Positions 35,738-45,321 are shown, numbered from the stretch's first letter. The stretch: 64,000 bases of DNA from Alphaproteobacteria bacterium (GCA_030041335.1 JASHOB010000059.1:47345-111344); one strand, 5' to 3'. Made by a program: numbers and translations. The notes: generated by a model from the sequence alone, not told the origin.

Positions 35738-36829
35738 CTAGACCGCCTTGCTCTGGAAGATCTTGAACCGGCCGTAGAGCGTGTCGCTTGCAAGCACCGC
35801 GATGAAGATGATGCCCTGCAACACGAGGACCGACGCGTCCGGCAGATCGAGGCGACGCTGCAACAACCCGCCGCTGGCGCCGATGCCACCCAGGAGGATC
35901 GCGACCGGAATGCAGGCGAGCGGGTTCTGCCGCGCCAGGAACGCGACCAGAATGCCGGTATAGCCGTAGCCCGCGGCCAAGTTGGCGTTGGCACGCTCCT
36001 GCACTGCCGCAATCTCGACCATGCCGGCGAGACCGGCGCTGCAGCCGCCGAGAAAGCACATGGTGAGGATCAGCTTGCCGACCGGCAAACCGACCACCCG
36101 GGCCGCACGCAAATTGCCGCCGGCGATCCTGGCGGAGAAGCCGAATACCGTGTGGAAGACGAGGATGTAAGCAATGAGCGCGGCGACGACGCCGAAAAGA
36201 ATGCCCCAATGCACGCCGAGCCCGGGAATGAGGCCGATCATGTTCTGATCCCCGATCGAATGGGTCGACGGTTTATTCAGGCTCGCTGGATCGCGCATTG
36301 CGCCTTCGACCAAATGGTTCAGGATTGCAATTGCGATGTAGTTCAGGAGCAGTGTCGAAATTGTTTCGTTGACGCCGCGGTAATGGCGGAGCGCGCCGGC
36401 GAACGCGATCCAAAATCCGCCTGCCGCCATGCCCGCGACAGCCATCGCCAGTTGCACCACCACGGGCGGCGCGCCCAGCAGGGCAAGGCCGGCTGCGGTG
36501 GCGCATAATCCCCCCATCACCAGGGCACCCTCGCCGCCGATCACCACCATGCCCAGCTGGGCGGGCAGTGCCGTGCACAGCGCCGTCAGGATCAACGGCG
36601 CCGCGCGGGTCAGCGTATTCTGCCAGGAAAAGAACGTGCCGAAGGCGCCCATGTACATGTCGGTATAGAGCTCGACCGGGTTGACGCCGAACAAGCCGAC
36701 AAAGCCTCCGAAGGCGATCAGGGCGGCGATCACCGCGATGACGGGGATGACGACGACTTCCGCCGTGCTCGCAAAACGGTCACCGATGAGCCGGCCCCCA
36801 ATCGCCTTGCTAGTCACGGCGAAGGTCAT
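35738..36829 (-). CDS. ABC transporter permease, BMP type (long subunit)
   Basis: The 363-residue polytopic protein has FSWQNTLTRAAPLILTALC and PAQLGMVVIGGEGALVMGGL, the long permease signature of BMP importers. It is 21 bases downstream of the binding-protein gene at 36851. It is paralogous to the 11833 permease but clearly diverged, so the two importers of this window probably carry different substrates. Confidence 0.91.
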   Translation of the reverse strand: MTFAVTSKAIGGRLIGDRFASTAEVVVIPVIAVIAALIAFGGFVGLFGVNPVELYTDMYMGAFGTFFSWQNTLTRAAPLILTALCTALPAQLGMVVIGGEGALVMGGLCATAAGLALLGAPPVVVQLAMAVAGMAAGGFWIAFAGALRHYRGVNETISTLLLNYIAIAILNHLVEGAMRDPASLNKPSTHSIGDQNMIGLIPGLGVHWGILFGVVAALIAYILVFHTVFGFSARIAGGNLRAARVVGLPVGKLILTMCFLGGCSAGLAGMVEIAAVQERANANLAAGYGYTGILVAFLARQNPLACIPVAILLGGIGASGGLLQRRLDLPDASVLVLQGIIFIAVLASDTLYGRFKIFQSKAV

Positions 36830-36850
36830 GGGCGACTGCGCCCTCCACGG

Positions 36851-37960
36851 TCACGAGGTAGAACCGATGACACCATCCACCAAATAGCTCATCGATTCGA
36901 GCTTGATGTCGGTCTGCACCAGCCCGGGGCCGGCGGGGATCACGACATTGCCCTTATTATCCTTGAGCCCGCCTTTATAGATCACGAAATTGCCGGACAA
37001 GAAGGCGGCCTTGGCAGCGTCGGCTTGCTGGCGCACGGCGTCCGGCACCATCGCACCATAGGGCGAAGACTTGACCAGCCCTTCCTTGTAGCCGCCGCGA
37101 TAGAAGTTGGGGATCTTCTCGCCCTTCATCGCCATGGTGACGAATTTCGGATAGAGATCTTCCCAATCCCATTCGGCGCCGGTGAGATAGAAATTCGGCG
37201 CCAACGCCGCCTGGTTGCAGTGATAGCCGCAGACGTAAACGCCGCGGCGCGATGCGGTCTCGACCACTGTTTTCGGCCCGTCGACGTGCATCGTGACGAC
37301 GTCGGCCCCGGCATTCACGATGCTCTGCGTGGCCTCGGCCTCCTTCACCGGCATCGACCAGTCGCCGGTGAAGATCACTTGTGTCGTGACCTTGGGATTG
37401 ACGCTTATCGCCGCAAGGGTGAAGGCGTTGATGTTGCGCAGCACCTGGGGAATCGGCTTGGCGGCAACGAAACCCAACTTGTTGGTCTTGGTCATGCGGC
37501 CGGCAACGATGCCGTTCACATACTGCGCCTCGTCGATATAACCGAAATAAGAGCCGATATTCTTGGGCATGCTCGGAACCCATAGACCGGCCGCATGCTC
37601 GAAGCGGATATCGGGATATTTCGGGGCGACGCGCAGGATGTGCGGATCGAAATAGCCGAACGAGGTCGGGAACAGGAGCGACGCGCCATCGAGATTGATC
37701 ATCGATTCCATGGTTTTCTCGACCGCGTCGGTCTCCGGCACGTTTTCCTCTTCGGTCACCTTGACGCCGGACATCTTTTTTACCGCCGCCGCACCCTGGG
37801 CGTGGGCCTGATTGTAGCCGTAATCGTCGCGCGATCCGACATAGATGAAGCCGACGGTGTAATCCGCAGCGAAGGCCCGCTTTGCCGGCAAAGCGCCCGC
37901 GAGCGCGATTGCCGCGGTGCCGCCCAGCACCTGACGACGCGATAGCTTGTCGAAGTTCAT
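36851..37960 (-). CDS. BMP family ABC transporter substrate-binding protein, Tat signal
   Basis: The 369-residue protein starts at ATG 37960; the frame is open upstream to 38194, but that stretch has no domain and the Tat signal starts here (LSRRQVLGGTAAIALAGALP). The BMP fold follows (YTVGFIYVGSRDDYGYNQAH). It heads the minus-strand amide operon (binding protein, two permeases, amiF, biuH, ATPase, cupin). The ligand is inferred from context to be biuret, formamide or a similar compound. Confidence 0.9.
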   Translation of the reverse strand: MNFDKLSRRQVLGGTAAIALAGALPAKRAFAADYTVGFIYVGSRDDYGYNQAHAQGAAAVKKMSGVKVTEEENVPETDAVEKTMESMINLDGASLLFPTSFGYFDPHILRVAPKYPDIRFEHAAGLWVPSMPKNIGSYFGYIDEAQYVNGIVAGRMTKTNKLGFVAAKPIPQVLRNINAFTLAAISVNPKVTTQVIFTGDWSMPVKEAEATQSIVNAGADVVTMHVDGPKTVVETASRRGVYVCGYHCNQAALAPNFYLTGAEWDWEDLYPKFVTMAMKGEKIPNFYRGGYKEGLVKSSPYGAMVPDAVRQQADAAKAAFLSGNFVIYKGGLKDNKGNVVIPAGPGLVQTDIKLESMSYLVDGVIGSTS

Positions 37961-38216
37961 CCCCTGCTCCCTTCTCTGATGCCCACCGGCGGCTGACACC
38001 CTTCCGCGTGCCGCGCCCCCTTGCCCGGTTTCGCAAAGCCTATGCCAGCACCTTTCGAGCTTATTCCTCGTTGCTGCCGGGCACCGGGCAGCGAGGGGCA
38101 GCGAGGAATTTTCGCCCCTTTCCAACATTCCCTGCCTCTTCCAAACTGTCCGGCCGCAACCGCGGGCGGGGAATAGCACGGATCTTCTGAGCAAATTTTA
38201 GGCGGGCCCTGGACCA

Positions 38217-38228
38217 ATTGTATGCAAT
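38217..38228. promoter_or_regulatory. Candidate GntR/FCD operator between the amide-import operon and allophanate hydrolase
   Basis: ATTGTATGCAAT is one base from a perfect 12-bp palindrome (ATTGTATACAAT) and resembles the TTGTATACAA-type sites bound by FCD-subfamily GntR regulators. It lies in the 365-base divergent gap, about 98 bases upstream of the allophanate hydrolase GTG and 257 bases upstream of the binding-protein ATG. An FCD GntR gene ends convergent with the hydrolase at 40119. A weaker TGTATGC half-match occurs at 40828-40834 in front of that gntR. Confidence 0.5.
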
Positions 38229-38325
38229 AGGATCATTTCGTGCGACAACCACGGCCGATCGGCTGGTCAATCGGCTTGGCCCGCAGCCTGCTAGGAAGAG
38301 TTCACGATGGAGATGGGGTGATGGC

Positions 38326-40122
38326 GTGACCTTGCTTGAACCAAGCCTCGACTTCGCCACGCTGACGGCGCGTTACCGCGACGGGACCCTCACGGTCGCC
38401 GACCTGGTAGAGGAGCTTGACCAGCGCATCGCGGCTGCCGGCGACGATCATGTTTGGATCAGCCGCGTGCCGCACCAGGCTCTGGCAGCCCGCGCGGCGG
38501 CGCTTGACGCGCTCGATGCCGACACGCGGGCGGGGCTGCCGTTGTTCGGCATTCCCTTCGGCATCAAAGACAATATCGACGCGGCCGGGCTTCAGACCAC
38601 GGCCGCTTGTCCGGCGTTCGCCTATCGGCCGGGTGAAGACGCTTCCGCGGTGGCGCGGTTGCAAGCGGCGGGCGCCTTGCTGATCGGCAAGACCAATCTC
38701 GACCAATTCGCAACCGGCCTGGTCGGCGTGCGCTCGCCTTACGGTGTCGCGCGCAATCCGTTCGACGCCCGCTACATCCCGGGCGGTTCGAGTGCCGGCT
38801 CGGCGGTGGCGGTGGCCTCTGGCCTCGCGAGCTTCGCGCTCGGCACCGACACCGCGGGGTCAGGCCGCGTGCCGGCGGCGTTCAATAATCTTGTCGGACT
38901 GAAGCCGACCAAGGGTCTCATCCCACTCCGCGGCGTCGTGCCGGCATGTGCCTCGCTCGATTGCGTCTCGATCTTCGCGCTTACGGTTGACGATGCGCAG
39001 ACGGTGCTGTCCGTGGCGGGCGGCAGTGACGCTGACGACCCCTTTTCGCGCGACGGTCGCCAAGCCGCCGCGATCGGGCGCGCGTTCCGCTTTGGCGTAC
39101 CGCGCGCGCCGGAATTTTTCGGCGACGCCCTGAACACCGCCCTCTACCGGCGAGCCATCCCCGCCTTCGAGGCGATCGGCGGCGCGGCGGTCGAATTTGA
39201 CTACGCGCCGTTTCTCGAAATCGCGAAGCTGCTGTACGAAGGACCTTGGGTGGCCGAACGCATGGCGGTGGTGGAAAGGATTTATCGCGACCGGCCCGAG
39301 GCGATACTGCCGGTCACCCGCGCGGTTATCGGCAACGCCGATAAGTTTAACGCCGTCGATGCATTCCGGGCGCAGTATCGTCTCCAGGAATTGCGCCACG
39401 CCACCCTGCCGCTGTGGCGCACGATCGACGTCATGGTGTTGCCGACCGCACCCACGATATACACGGTCGAAGAGGTGAAAGCCGAGCCGATCGCGCTCAA
39501 TTCGCGGCTCGGCCACTATACCAATTTCGTCAACCTGCTCGATCTTGCAGCACTTGCGGTGCCGGCGGGATTCCGGTCCGACGGTCTGCCGTTCGGCGTC
39601 ACGCTGATCGCGCCGGCGTGGCACGATCGCGTGCTGGCTTCGTTGGGCGGGCGCTTCGCCGGCCGACTCGATCTGCCCCTTGGCGCCACCGGACACCACG
39701 TGCCGCCACGGCCTCACCGCGAAGCAGGAGGCGGCGGCATGATGATCGCGGTGGTTGGCGCGCATCTTTCGGGCATGCCGCTCAACCATCAACTGACGGA
39801 GGGCGGCGCAGCGCTGATCGCCGCCACCCGCACCGCGCCTCATTATCGTCTCTATGAAATTGCCGGCGCGCCGCCACGCCCGGGACTGGTGCGCGCGGGC
39901 AACGGCGCCGGCTACGCCATCGATGCCGAACTATGGTCGGTCACCCCGGCCTTGCTGGGCGCGCTCCTCGCGGCGACCGAGGGACCGTTGGCAATCGGCA
40001 ATGTTGAGTTGACAGACGGTCGATGGGTCAAAGGATTTTTGTGCGAGGCGAGCGCCACCGCGGGTGCGCGTGATATCTCGGAATTCGGCGGCTGGCGTCG
40101 TTTTCTGGCGGCACAGCACTAA
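38326..40122 (+). CDS. atzF: Allophanate hydrolase (AtzF type, amidase signature)
   Basis: Starting at GTG 38326, where homology begins (MTLLEPSLDFATLTARYRDG), gives 598 residues, close to AtzF. The amidase-signature triad is visible: K81 (FGIKDNIDAAG), cis-Ser S155 (IPGGSSAGSAV) and nucleophile S179 (GTDTAGSGRVP). The C-terminal part (about 470-598, from MIAVVGAHLSGMPLN) matches the extra domain of allophanate hydrolases. It converts allophanate to CO2 and ammonia, the product of the biuH reaction. The upstream frame is open to 38218 but crosses the candidate operator, so that longer start is unlikely. It converges with gntR, overlapping by four bases. Confidence 0.92.
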   Translation: MTLLEPSLDFATLTARYRDGTLTVADLVEELDQRIAAAGDDHVWISRVPHQALAARAAALDALDADTRAGLPLFGIPFGIKDNIDAAGLQTTAACPAFAYRPGEDASAVARLQAAGALLIGKTNLDQFATGLVGVRSPYGVARNPFDARYIPGGSSAGSAVAVASGLASFALGTDTAGSGRVPAAFNNLVGLKPTKGLIPLRGVVPACASLDCVSIFALTVDDAQTVLSVAGGSDADDPFSRDGRQAAAIGRAFRFGVPRAPEFFGDALNTALYRRAIPAFEAIGGAAVEFDYAPFLEIAKLLYEGPWVAERMAVVERIYRDRPEAILPVTRAVIGNADKFNAVDAFRAQYRLQELRHATLPLWRTIDVMVLPTAPTIYTVEEVKAEPIALNSRLGHYTNFVNLLDLAALAVPAGFRSDGLPFGVTLIAPAWHDRVLASLGGRFAGRLDLPLGATGHHVPPRPHREAGGGGMMIAVVGAHLSGMPLNHQLTEGGAALIAATRTAPHYRLYEIAGAPPRPGLVRAGNGAGYAIDAELWSVTPALLGALLAATEGPLAIGNVELTDGRWVKGFLCEASATAGARDISEFGGWRRFLAAQH

Positions 40123-40784
40123 GCCGCTTCGATCGGGCCGGATGCCAGCGCGCCGGTATACTCCTCGAACGCCTGTTGCACGCGGCTGACGTGTCGCCGC
40201 ATGGTCTGGAATGCCAACTCGGCATTGCCGCGCACAATCGCGCGCACCACCTCGTCGTGCTCGGCATAGGAATCGGCGAGGCGGCCCTCGCCCCGAAACT
40301 GGATGCGCGACAGCGGCGAAAAGCGCCGGCGCAGCGTCGCCATTGCGTCTTCGAGCGCGGCGTTGTGACAGCCGACGCGAATCGCCGCGTGAAAATCGAT
40401 ATTGGCCTGATGGTAAAGCTCGGCATCGCCGTGCCGCACCAGCCCGCCACAGTGGTGGTGCAACTCTTCCAGTCGGTAGCGCTCGGGCGAGGTCATTTTG
40501 AGTGCCGACAATCGCGCGCAAACCGCTTCGAGTTCTGCCACCGCCTCGAACATCTCGGTCAGCCGGGCGGTCACCAGATCGGCGACCACCGCTCCCGAAT
40601 GGGCGCGGGTTTGCACCAGTCCGACCGCCGCCAGCTCGCGCAACGCCTCGCGCACCGGGGTGCGCGATACCTCGAAGCGGCGGGCGAGGCTGACCTCGTC
40701 CAGGCGCGTGCCGGCTTCGAGCCGGCCGGACAAAATATCGTCGGCCAGGCTTTCCCGCACCCGATCGACCCGCGTTGCTTTCAC
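40119..40784 (-). CDS. GntR family transcriptional regulator, FCD subfamily
   Basis: The 221-residue protein has an N-terminal winged helix (SLARRFEVSRTPVREALRELA) and a C-terminal all-helical FCD ligand domain with metal-type histidines (IDFHAAIRVGCHN and YAEHDEVVRAI). FCD regulators usually repress catabolic genes until a small carboxylic or amide inducer binds. It overlaps the end of the allophanate hydrolase gene tail to tail. It is the only recognisable classical regulator in the amide cluster and is the best candidate for controlling both divergent units. Confidence 0.92.
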   Translation of the reverse strand: MKATRVDRVRESLADDILSGRLEAGTRLDEVSLARRFEVSRTPVREALRELAAVGLVQTRAHSGAVVADLVTARLTEMFEAVAELEAVCARLSALKMTSPERYRLEELHHHCGGLVRHGDAELYHQANIDFHAAIRVGCHNAALEDAMATLRRRFSPLSRIQFRGEGRLADSYAEHDEVVRAIVRGNAELAFQTMRRHVSRVQQAFEEYTGALASGPIEAA

Positions 40785-40918
40785 AGCGTCAACCCCTTAG
40801 CGCCGCATGGCGTCGTCGCGATCAAGGTGTATGCTGGCCGCCTTGTCAAGCGACCCACTCGAGCGGTCGGCGTTGCAACCATCGTGCCGCGACGAGAGGA
40901 TGAAGGGGAAGGACGGGG

Positions 40919-41515
40919 ATGGCGGGGATGGCGGAAAAGCCGCGTCTTATCATCGGTATTTCCGGCGCATCGGGCGCGATCTACGGCATTCGCGCGCTCG
41001 AGCTGCTGCGTCACCTGCCGGTCGAGACACATCTTGTCCTGTCCCAGGCGGCGGCCATCACCATCACGCAAGAGACCAAATACGCGATCGCCGACGTTCG
41101 GGCGCTGGCCGACATCGTGCACGACCGCAACAACGTCGCGGCCTCGATTTCGAGCGGTTCGTTTCACACCTCCGGCATGCTGGTGGCGCCCTGTTCCATC
41201 CGCACCATGTCGGAAATCGCCACCGGCGTCACCACTTCGCTGCTGACGCGCGCCGCCGACGTGGTGTTGAAGGAACGGCGGCGCCTGGTTCTGATGGTGC
41301 GCGAGACGCCACTGCACTTGGGCCATTTGCGGACCATGGCGCAATTGACCGAAATGGGTGCAGTCGTGGCTCCACCCGTGCCAGCATTCTACGCGGGACC
41401 GCAAGGCATCGACGACATCGTGACGCAAAGCGTCGGTCGCGCGCTCGACCTCTTTGGCCTCGAGACGCACAGGGTGAAGCGGTGGACCGGGATAGGTGAC
41501 GACAGCAAAAGATGA
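40919..41515 (+). CDS. ubiX: UbiX-type flavin prenyltransferase
   Basis: The 198-residue protein has the UbiX/Pad1 fold: [20 protein letters not shown], the [19 protein letters not shown] loop and [21 protein letters not shown]. UbiX attaches a dimethylallyl group to FMN to make the prenyl-FMN cofactor of UbiD-family decarboxylases. No ubiD is in the window, so it may serve ubiquinone biosynthesis or an aromatic decarboxylase elsewhere. GGAAGGACGGGG precedes the ATG. It is directly followed by the kinase gene. Confidence 0.9.
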   Translation: MAGMAEKPRLIIGISGASGAIYGIRALELLRHLPVETHLVLSQAAAITITQETKYAIADVRALADIVHDRNNVAASISSGSFHTSGMLVAPCSIRTMSEIATGVTTSLLTRAADVVLKERRRLVLMVRETPLHLGHLRTMAQLTEMGAVVAPPVPAFYAGPQGIDDIVTQSVGRALDLFGLETHRVKRWTGIGDDSKR

Positions 41516-42112
41516 ATGAGCGGCGCTAAAGCGTTGGTCGGGTCCGTCGTCATCCTCAGCGGACCGCCGGGATCGGGTAAGTCCACGGTGGCCGAGCGGC
41601 TTGCCGCCACGGCGCCGGGCCAGGCCGTCCATTTCAACGCCGACCATTTCTGGGATTTCATCAAGTCGGGGTTCGTCTCGCCCTGGCTTCCCGCAGCGCG
41701 GCGACAGAACGAAGTCGTGATGAGCGTCGCGGCCGAAGCCGCGGCACGTTTCGCCGCCGGCGGCTACCAGGTGTATTTCGATTGCCTGGTCGGACCGTGG
41801 TTTCTGGCACCGTTTCGCGACGCTTGCCGCGCGCGCAGGCTCGCGCTCGTCTATATCGTGTTGCGGCCGAGCCTGGCGGTGACATTGAGCCGGGCGCAGA
41901 GGCGCAGCGAAGACGCGCTTCGGAACTCGGGGCCGATCCGGTCGTTGCATGCCCAGTTCCTTGACCTCGGCGTCTTTGAGCGGCACGTCATCGATAATTC
42001 CGCCCTATCAACCGATGAAACAATTGCTGCGGTGAAGCGCGCGATGACCGATCAAGGTTTCGCGCTCGCGCCGCCCAGAAGGGCATTGTCGAAGAACCCC
42101 CAGATCACCTGA
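41516..42112 (+). CDS. P-loop AAA/kinase family protein
   Basis: The 198-residue protein has a Walker A motif (LSGPPGSGKSTVAERLA) and kinase-like features (HFNADHFWDFIKSG). It resembles small-molecule kinases such as gluconokinase-like or chloramphenicol-phosphotransferase-like ATPases, but I cannot name a substrate. It starts one base after the ubiX stop codon, so is probably co-translated. Its 3' end overlaps the convergent esterase by 61 bases. Confidence 0.75.
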   Translation: MSGAKALVGSVVILSGPPGSGKSTVAERLAATAPGQAVHFNADHFWDFIKSGFVSPWLPAARRQNEVVMSVAAEAAARFAAGGYQVYFDCLVGPWFLAPFRDACRARRLALVYIVLRPSLAVTLSRAQRRSEDALRNSGPIRSLHAQFLDLGVFERHVIDNSALSTDETIAAVKRAMTDQGFALAPPRRALSKNPQIT

Positions 42113-43014
42113 GGCGCGTCGATGTCGCCGGTCACTTTGCCGACGGCCGGCGACGCCGGGAAATGTGGATTGGGCACGACATGACCGCCGCCGGTGACGA
42201 CGAAAACGATGACCGGCTTCTTGCCGGCTTCGTGCCAGTCCCACACCGTCACCGAGGTCGGATCGGCCGGATCGCGATGCGGCAGGGTGTCCGTTTCGGG
42301 GTCGCCGACATAGCCGCCCAGCTGCGCCCAATAGCGGGCTGTTTCATCGGTTGATTGAACGAAGCCGCGGCTGCCGTTTTTGCCGAGCTTGACCTCGCCG
42401 CCCCTGAACGGATTGACCGGGTCGGCCGTGCCGTCCATCAACAGAACGGCGACCGGTTTGCCCGACGGATGACAAATAGAGTTGTCCGCGACCGGCAGAT
42501 TCGCACTGACGGCGGCGATGGCGGCGACCATGTCGGGCGCCTCCAGCGCCGCGCGCATCGCCATCTGCGCGCCGTTCGAGTAGCCCATGATGACGACGCG
42601 CCCTGGGTCGATGGCATGTGCGTCATGGAACCGCGCGACCAGCGCGCGGAAGAAGGCGATATCGTCGACATGAAGCTGCTTGGCGGGCGTCGGATCGGTC
42701 TTGCGGCAATCGTCCCAGGTATTCTTGTAGCCGGTCGGATAGATCACGGCGAAACCACGGGAGTCGGCAAGCCCGTCAAATTCGCCGCCGGTCACCGCGC
42801 GCATTTGCGCCCCGGTCATGCCGGTGCCGTGCAACACCAGCAAAAGCGGCGCGCCCGGCGGCAGCCGGTCCGGCACATGGGCGAGATAGGAACGTTCGTG
42901 CCCGCCGACTTCGATCGTGCCGCTCTCATCCCTGGCCCGCGCCTGCCCCGAGCACACCAGGCACATCACAACAACCGCGATCCCAAAACGCAGCCGACGT
43001 CCTGCCCTCGTCAT
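42052..43014 (-). CDS. Secreted PHB-depolymerase/feruloyl-type esterase (LpqC family)
   Basis: The 320-residue protein starts at ATG 43014 (GGAGAG upstream). A Sec signal peptide (RLRFGIAVVVMCLVCSGQARA) is followed by an alpha/beta hydrolase with HGTGMTGAQM, the nucleophile elbow GYSNGAQMA, an acid in MDGTADPVNP and the catalytic His in VTGGGHVVPNPH. This is the poly(3-hydroxybutyrate) depolymerase-like/polyketide esterase family, acting in the periplasm or outside on polyesters or plant phenolic esters. The natural substrate cannot be told. Confidence 0.85.
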   Translation of the reverse strand: MTRAGRRLRFGIAVVVMCLVCSGQARARDESGTIEVGGHERSYLAHVPDRLPPGAPLLLVLHGTGMTGAQMRAVTGGEFDGLADSRGFAVIYPTGYKNTWDDCRKTDPTPAKQLHVDDIAFFRALVARFHDAHAIDPGRVVIMGYSNGAQMAMRAALEAPDMVAAIAAVSANLPVADNSICHPSGKPVAVLLMDGTADPVNPFRGGEVKLGKNGSRGFVQSTDETARYWAQLGGYVGDPETDTLPHRDPADPTSVTVWDWHEAGKKPVIVFVVTGGGHVVPNPHFPASPAVGKVTGDIDAPQVIWGFFDNALLGGASAKP

Positions 43015-43589
43015 GGTTCGGCTCTCCTCTCTCTCGTTGTCGACCGGGGATTGAGAGGCGGTCCACTCCCAGGCCTCAAGGCATCGTGCCGCGGCGCATG
43101 ACGGCGCCGCCCTGATGCGAATAAGAACCAACAAGACCGAAAAGTCTAAGTGGAAATTGCCGCCGGATGCCCGCGGACTATCGATCCCGCAGCCCTTTCC
43201 AACGCCCAGAGCGCGCGTGTTGCAGGCGTGTCGCGTCGGCAGCTCGACTGGAGAGCGCGACGACGGCGACTTTGCTGAGGCCAGATTGCTCCCGCTTGAT
43301 CGCGATCGGCATGCGTGCCGCGGCTCCGGGCCCGGCACTACGTCCGACGCCGGCAAAGTGGCGCCGCCGAAAAGCCGCGCAGGGCCCAATTGGCGATCGG
43401 TGCGAGCGAATCTCGGCGTCGGTTTGGCCAAAAGGGAAGCAGCGGCCAAGCGGCGAGGAAGCAGCCGCCAAACGGAAGAATGAGCGTGCGGATTGGACAA
43501 GAGGAGGCACCGGAGAAGCAGGATGCGCAGAGGGCTTTCGGTGAGCCCGGGTCTACGTTAGATTGATTGAAACGTGTCTGGGGGGTGGC
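43015..43589. other. Long divergent intergenic region, no gene recognised
   Basis: This 575-base gap separates the divergent esterase and radical SAM genes. Short open frames exist (for example 43115-43483 on the plus strand), but their translation is Arg/Pro/Gly-rich without known motifs and looks like random GC-rich DNA. I see no tRNA, repeat or clear promoter motif. It presumably holds both promoters. Confidence 0.5.
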
Positions 43590-45251
43590 TTGGTCGATAT
43601 CGTCCTGATCAATCCGCGGTTTCGTCCGTCTTATTGGGGAATGAATTATGCCCTGCCGATCTTCCGCGGCGCGGCCCTGCTTCCTCTCATCAATCTACCG
43701 CTGCTCGCCGCCCTGACCCCGCCAGGGCACGACATCACCATCATCGACGAGAATGTCGAAGAGATCGATTTCGCACGCTGCGCCCGCGCCGACATCGTCG
43801 GCGTCACCGGTATGAACGTGCAGCGTGTGCGTATGCGAGAAATCTTGACCGAGCTCAAGGTGCGGGGCGCGTTCGTCGTGGTCGGCGGACCGTGGGTCAC
43901 CGTCTATCCTCAGGATTTCGACGGTGTTTGCGATGTTGTTTTTGTTGGCGAGGCCGAGGAGACCTGGCCGCGGTTCCTCGAAGAATGGTCCGAGGGCCGT
44001 CATCAGCGGCGCTACGAGCAGGCGGAAAAGACTGACATGACCACCGTCCCCGCGCCGCGGCTCGATTTGCTTCCCATGCACAAGTACGTCTACGGCACGG
44101 TGCAAATTTCGCGCGGCTGCCCGTTCATGTGCGAGTTTTGCGACATCATCGTGGTGTTCGGTCGTCGTCCGCGGATGAAGACCTCGGCCCAAATCATTGT
44201 CGAATTGGAGAATTGTCTCGCGGCCGGGAAAAATTACCTGTTCATCGTCGACGACAATCTCATCGGGAATAAGAAAGCGGTCAAAGTCATTCTGCGCGAC
44301 ATCATCGCTTGGCAGCGGGCGCACGGTTATCCGCTGAAATTCGCCACCGAGGCGTCTATCGATCTGGCAGAGGATGAAGAGCTGTTGGATCTGATGGTCG
44401 AGGCCAATTTCGACGAGATTTTTGTCGGCATCGAATCGCCCAACGAGGCCGCGCTGCGCGAGACCCGCAAGGTCCAGAATTTGTCCGACCGGCGCGGCTC
44501 GCTCCTGGAAAAGGTGCATCATATCCAGGACAAGGGCCTCGACCTGTGGTGCGGCATGATCGTGGGCTTTGACGCCGACGACGACACCATATTCGACCGG
44601 CAGCGGCGCTTTATCCGCGAATCGCGGATTGCATTGGCGATGATCAATGTTCTGGTCGCGATTCCGAAGACCCCGCTCTTCGCTCGGTTGGAACGGGAAG
44701 GCCGGCTCGACAACAGCGGCGAGCCCGCGAATTTCGGTACCATCAGTACGAATGTCGTTCCCGCCCGCCTGAGCCGCGACACCTTGTGCGAAGGCTATCT
44801 CCTCCTGATGCGCGACGTCTACGAAACCGACGCCTTCTTTGACCGTCTGGATGCCGTTTTCCTCTATGGCAAGCCGCGGCCGCCGCTGGGCAGCGAGCTC
44901 TATCTCCGCCATGATTTTCGGCGACGGCTGAAGAAGATCGCATGGAATGCCGTGGAGACCGGCTATATTCTCGTGCAGCTGATGCGTACCGTTCCCAGTC
45001 GTGCGCAACGCCAAGCCTATCGCCGGCGCTTATGGAACGTGATGCGGCGGCGGCCCAGCCTCTCATTGCTGCACTTCTACGCCGTAAAATGCGGGCAGCA
45101 TTATCATATCGACCGGCTGATCGGTCAGATGTCCGTGGACCGCGCCGCCTTGGCCGCCGATCCCGACGATTCGTCCCTGTTGCCGGCGAATCTGCCCCCG
45201 GAGGCGATCACCGAACGTGGCGAGGACCGCCGCCGCGCCCTCGCGGGTTGA
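43590..45251 (+). CDS. B12-binding radical SAM protein with DUF4070-like C-terminus
   Basis: The start is uncertain. I use TTG 43590, which puts the B12-binding domain (VDIVLINPRFRPSYWG) at the N-terminus with a GGGGGG site just upstream; a TTG at 43563 is possible. The cobalamin-binding region is followed by a radical SAM core with the 4Fe-4S motif CPFMCEFCD and VGIESPNEAALRE. A long basic C-terminal region resembles DUF4070. Such enzymes do methylations or rearrangements (hopanoid, bacteriochlorophyll, cofactor and natural-product types). It stands alone without biosynthetic neighbours, so the substrate is unknown. Length is 553 residues. Confidence 0.85.
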   Translation: MVDIVLINPRFRPSYWGMNYALPIFRGAALLPLINLPLLAALTPPGHDITIIDENVEEIDFARCARADIVGVTGMNVQRVRMREILTELKVRGAFVVVGGPWVTVYPQDFDGVCDVVFVGEAEETWPRFLEEWSEGRHQRRYEQAEKTDMTTVPAPRLDLLPMHKYVYGTVQISRGCPFMCEFCDIIVVFGRRPRMKTSAQIIVELENCLAAGKNYLFIVDDNLIGNKKAVKVILRDIIAWQRAHGYPLKFATEASIDLAEDEELLDLMVEANFDEIFVGIESPNEAALRETRKVQNLSDRRGSLLEKVHHIQDKGLDLWCGMIVGFDADDDTIFDRQRRFIRESRIALAMINVLVAIPKTPLFARLEREGRLDNSGEPANFGTISTNVVPARLSRDTLCEGYLLLMRDVYETDAFFDRLDAVFLYGKPRPPLGSELYLRHDFRRRLKKIAWNAVETGYILVQLMRTVPSRAQRQAYRRRLWNVMRRRPSLSLLHFYAVKCGQHYHIDRLIGQMSVDRAALAADPDDSSLLPANLPPEAITERGEDRRRALAG

Positions 45252-45321
45252 GAGACGCGCGGGTCGACGACACAAGAACGCTTGTCCCAGGCAGCAATCA
45301 CCGATCGGTAGAGTGCCCCCG

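Noticed and set aside
43115..43483. Open frame in the esterase-radical SAM gap
   Set aside because: Arg/Pro-rich low-complexity translation, no ribosome site of note, no recognised family.
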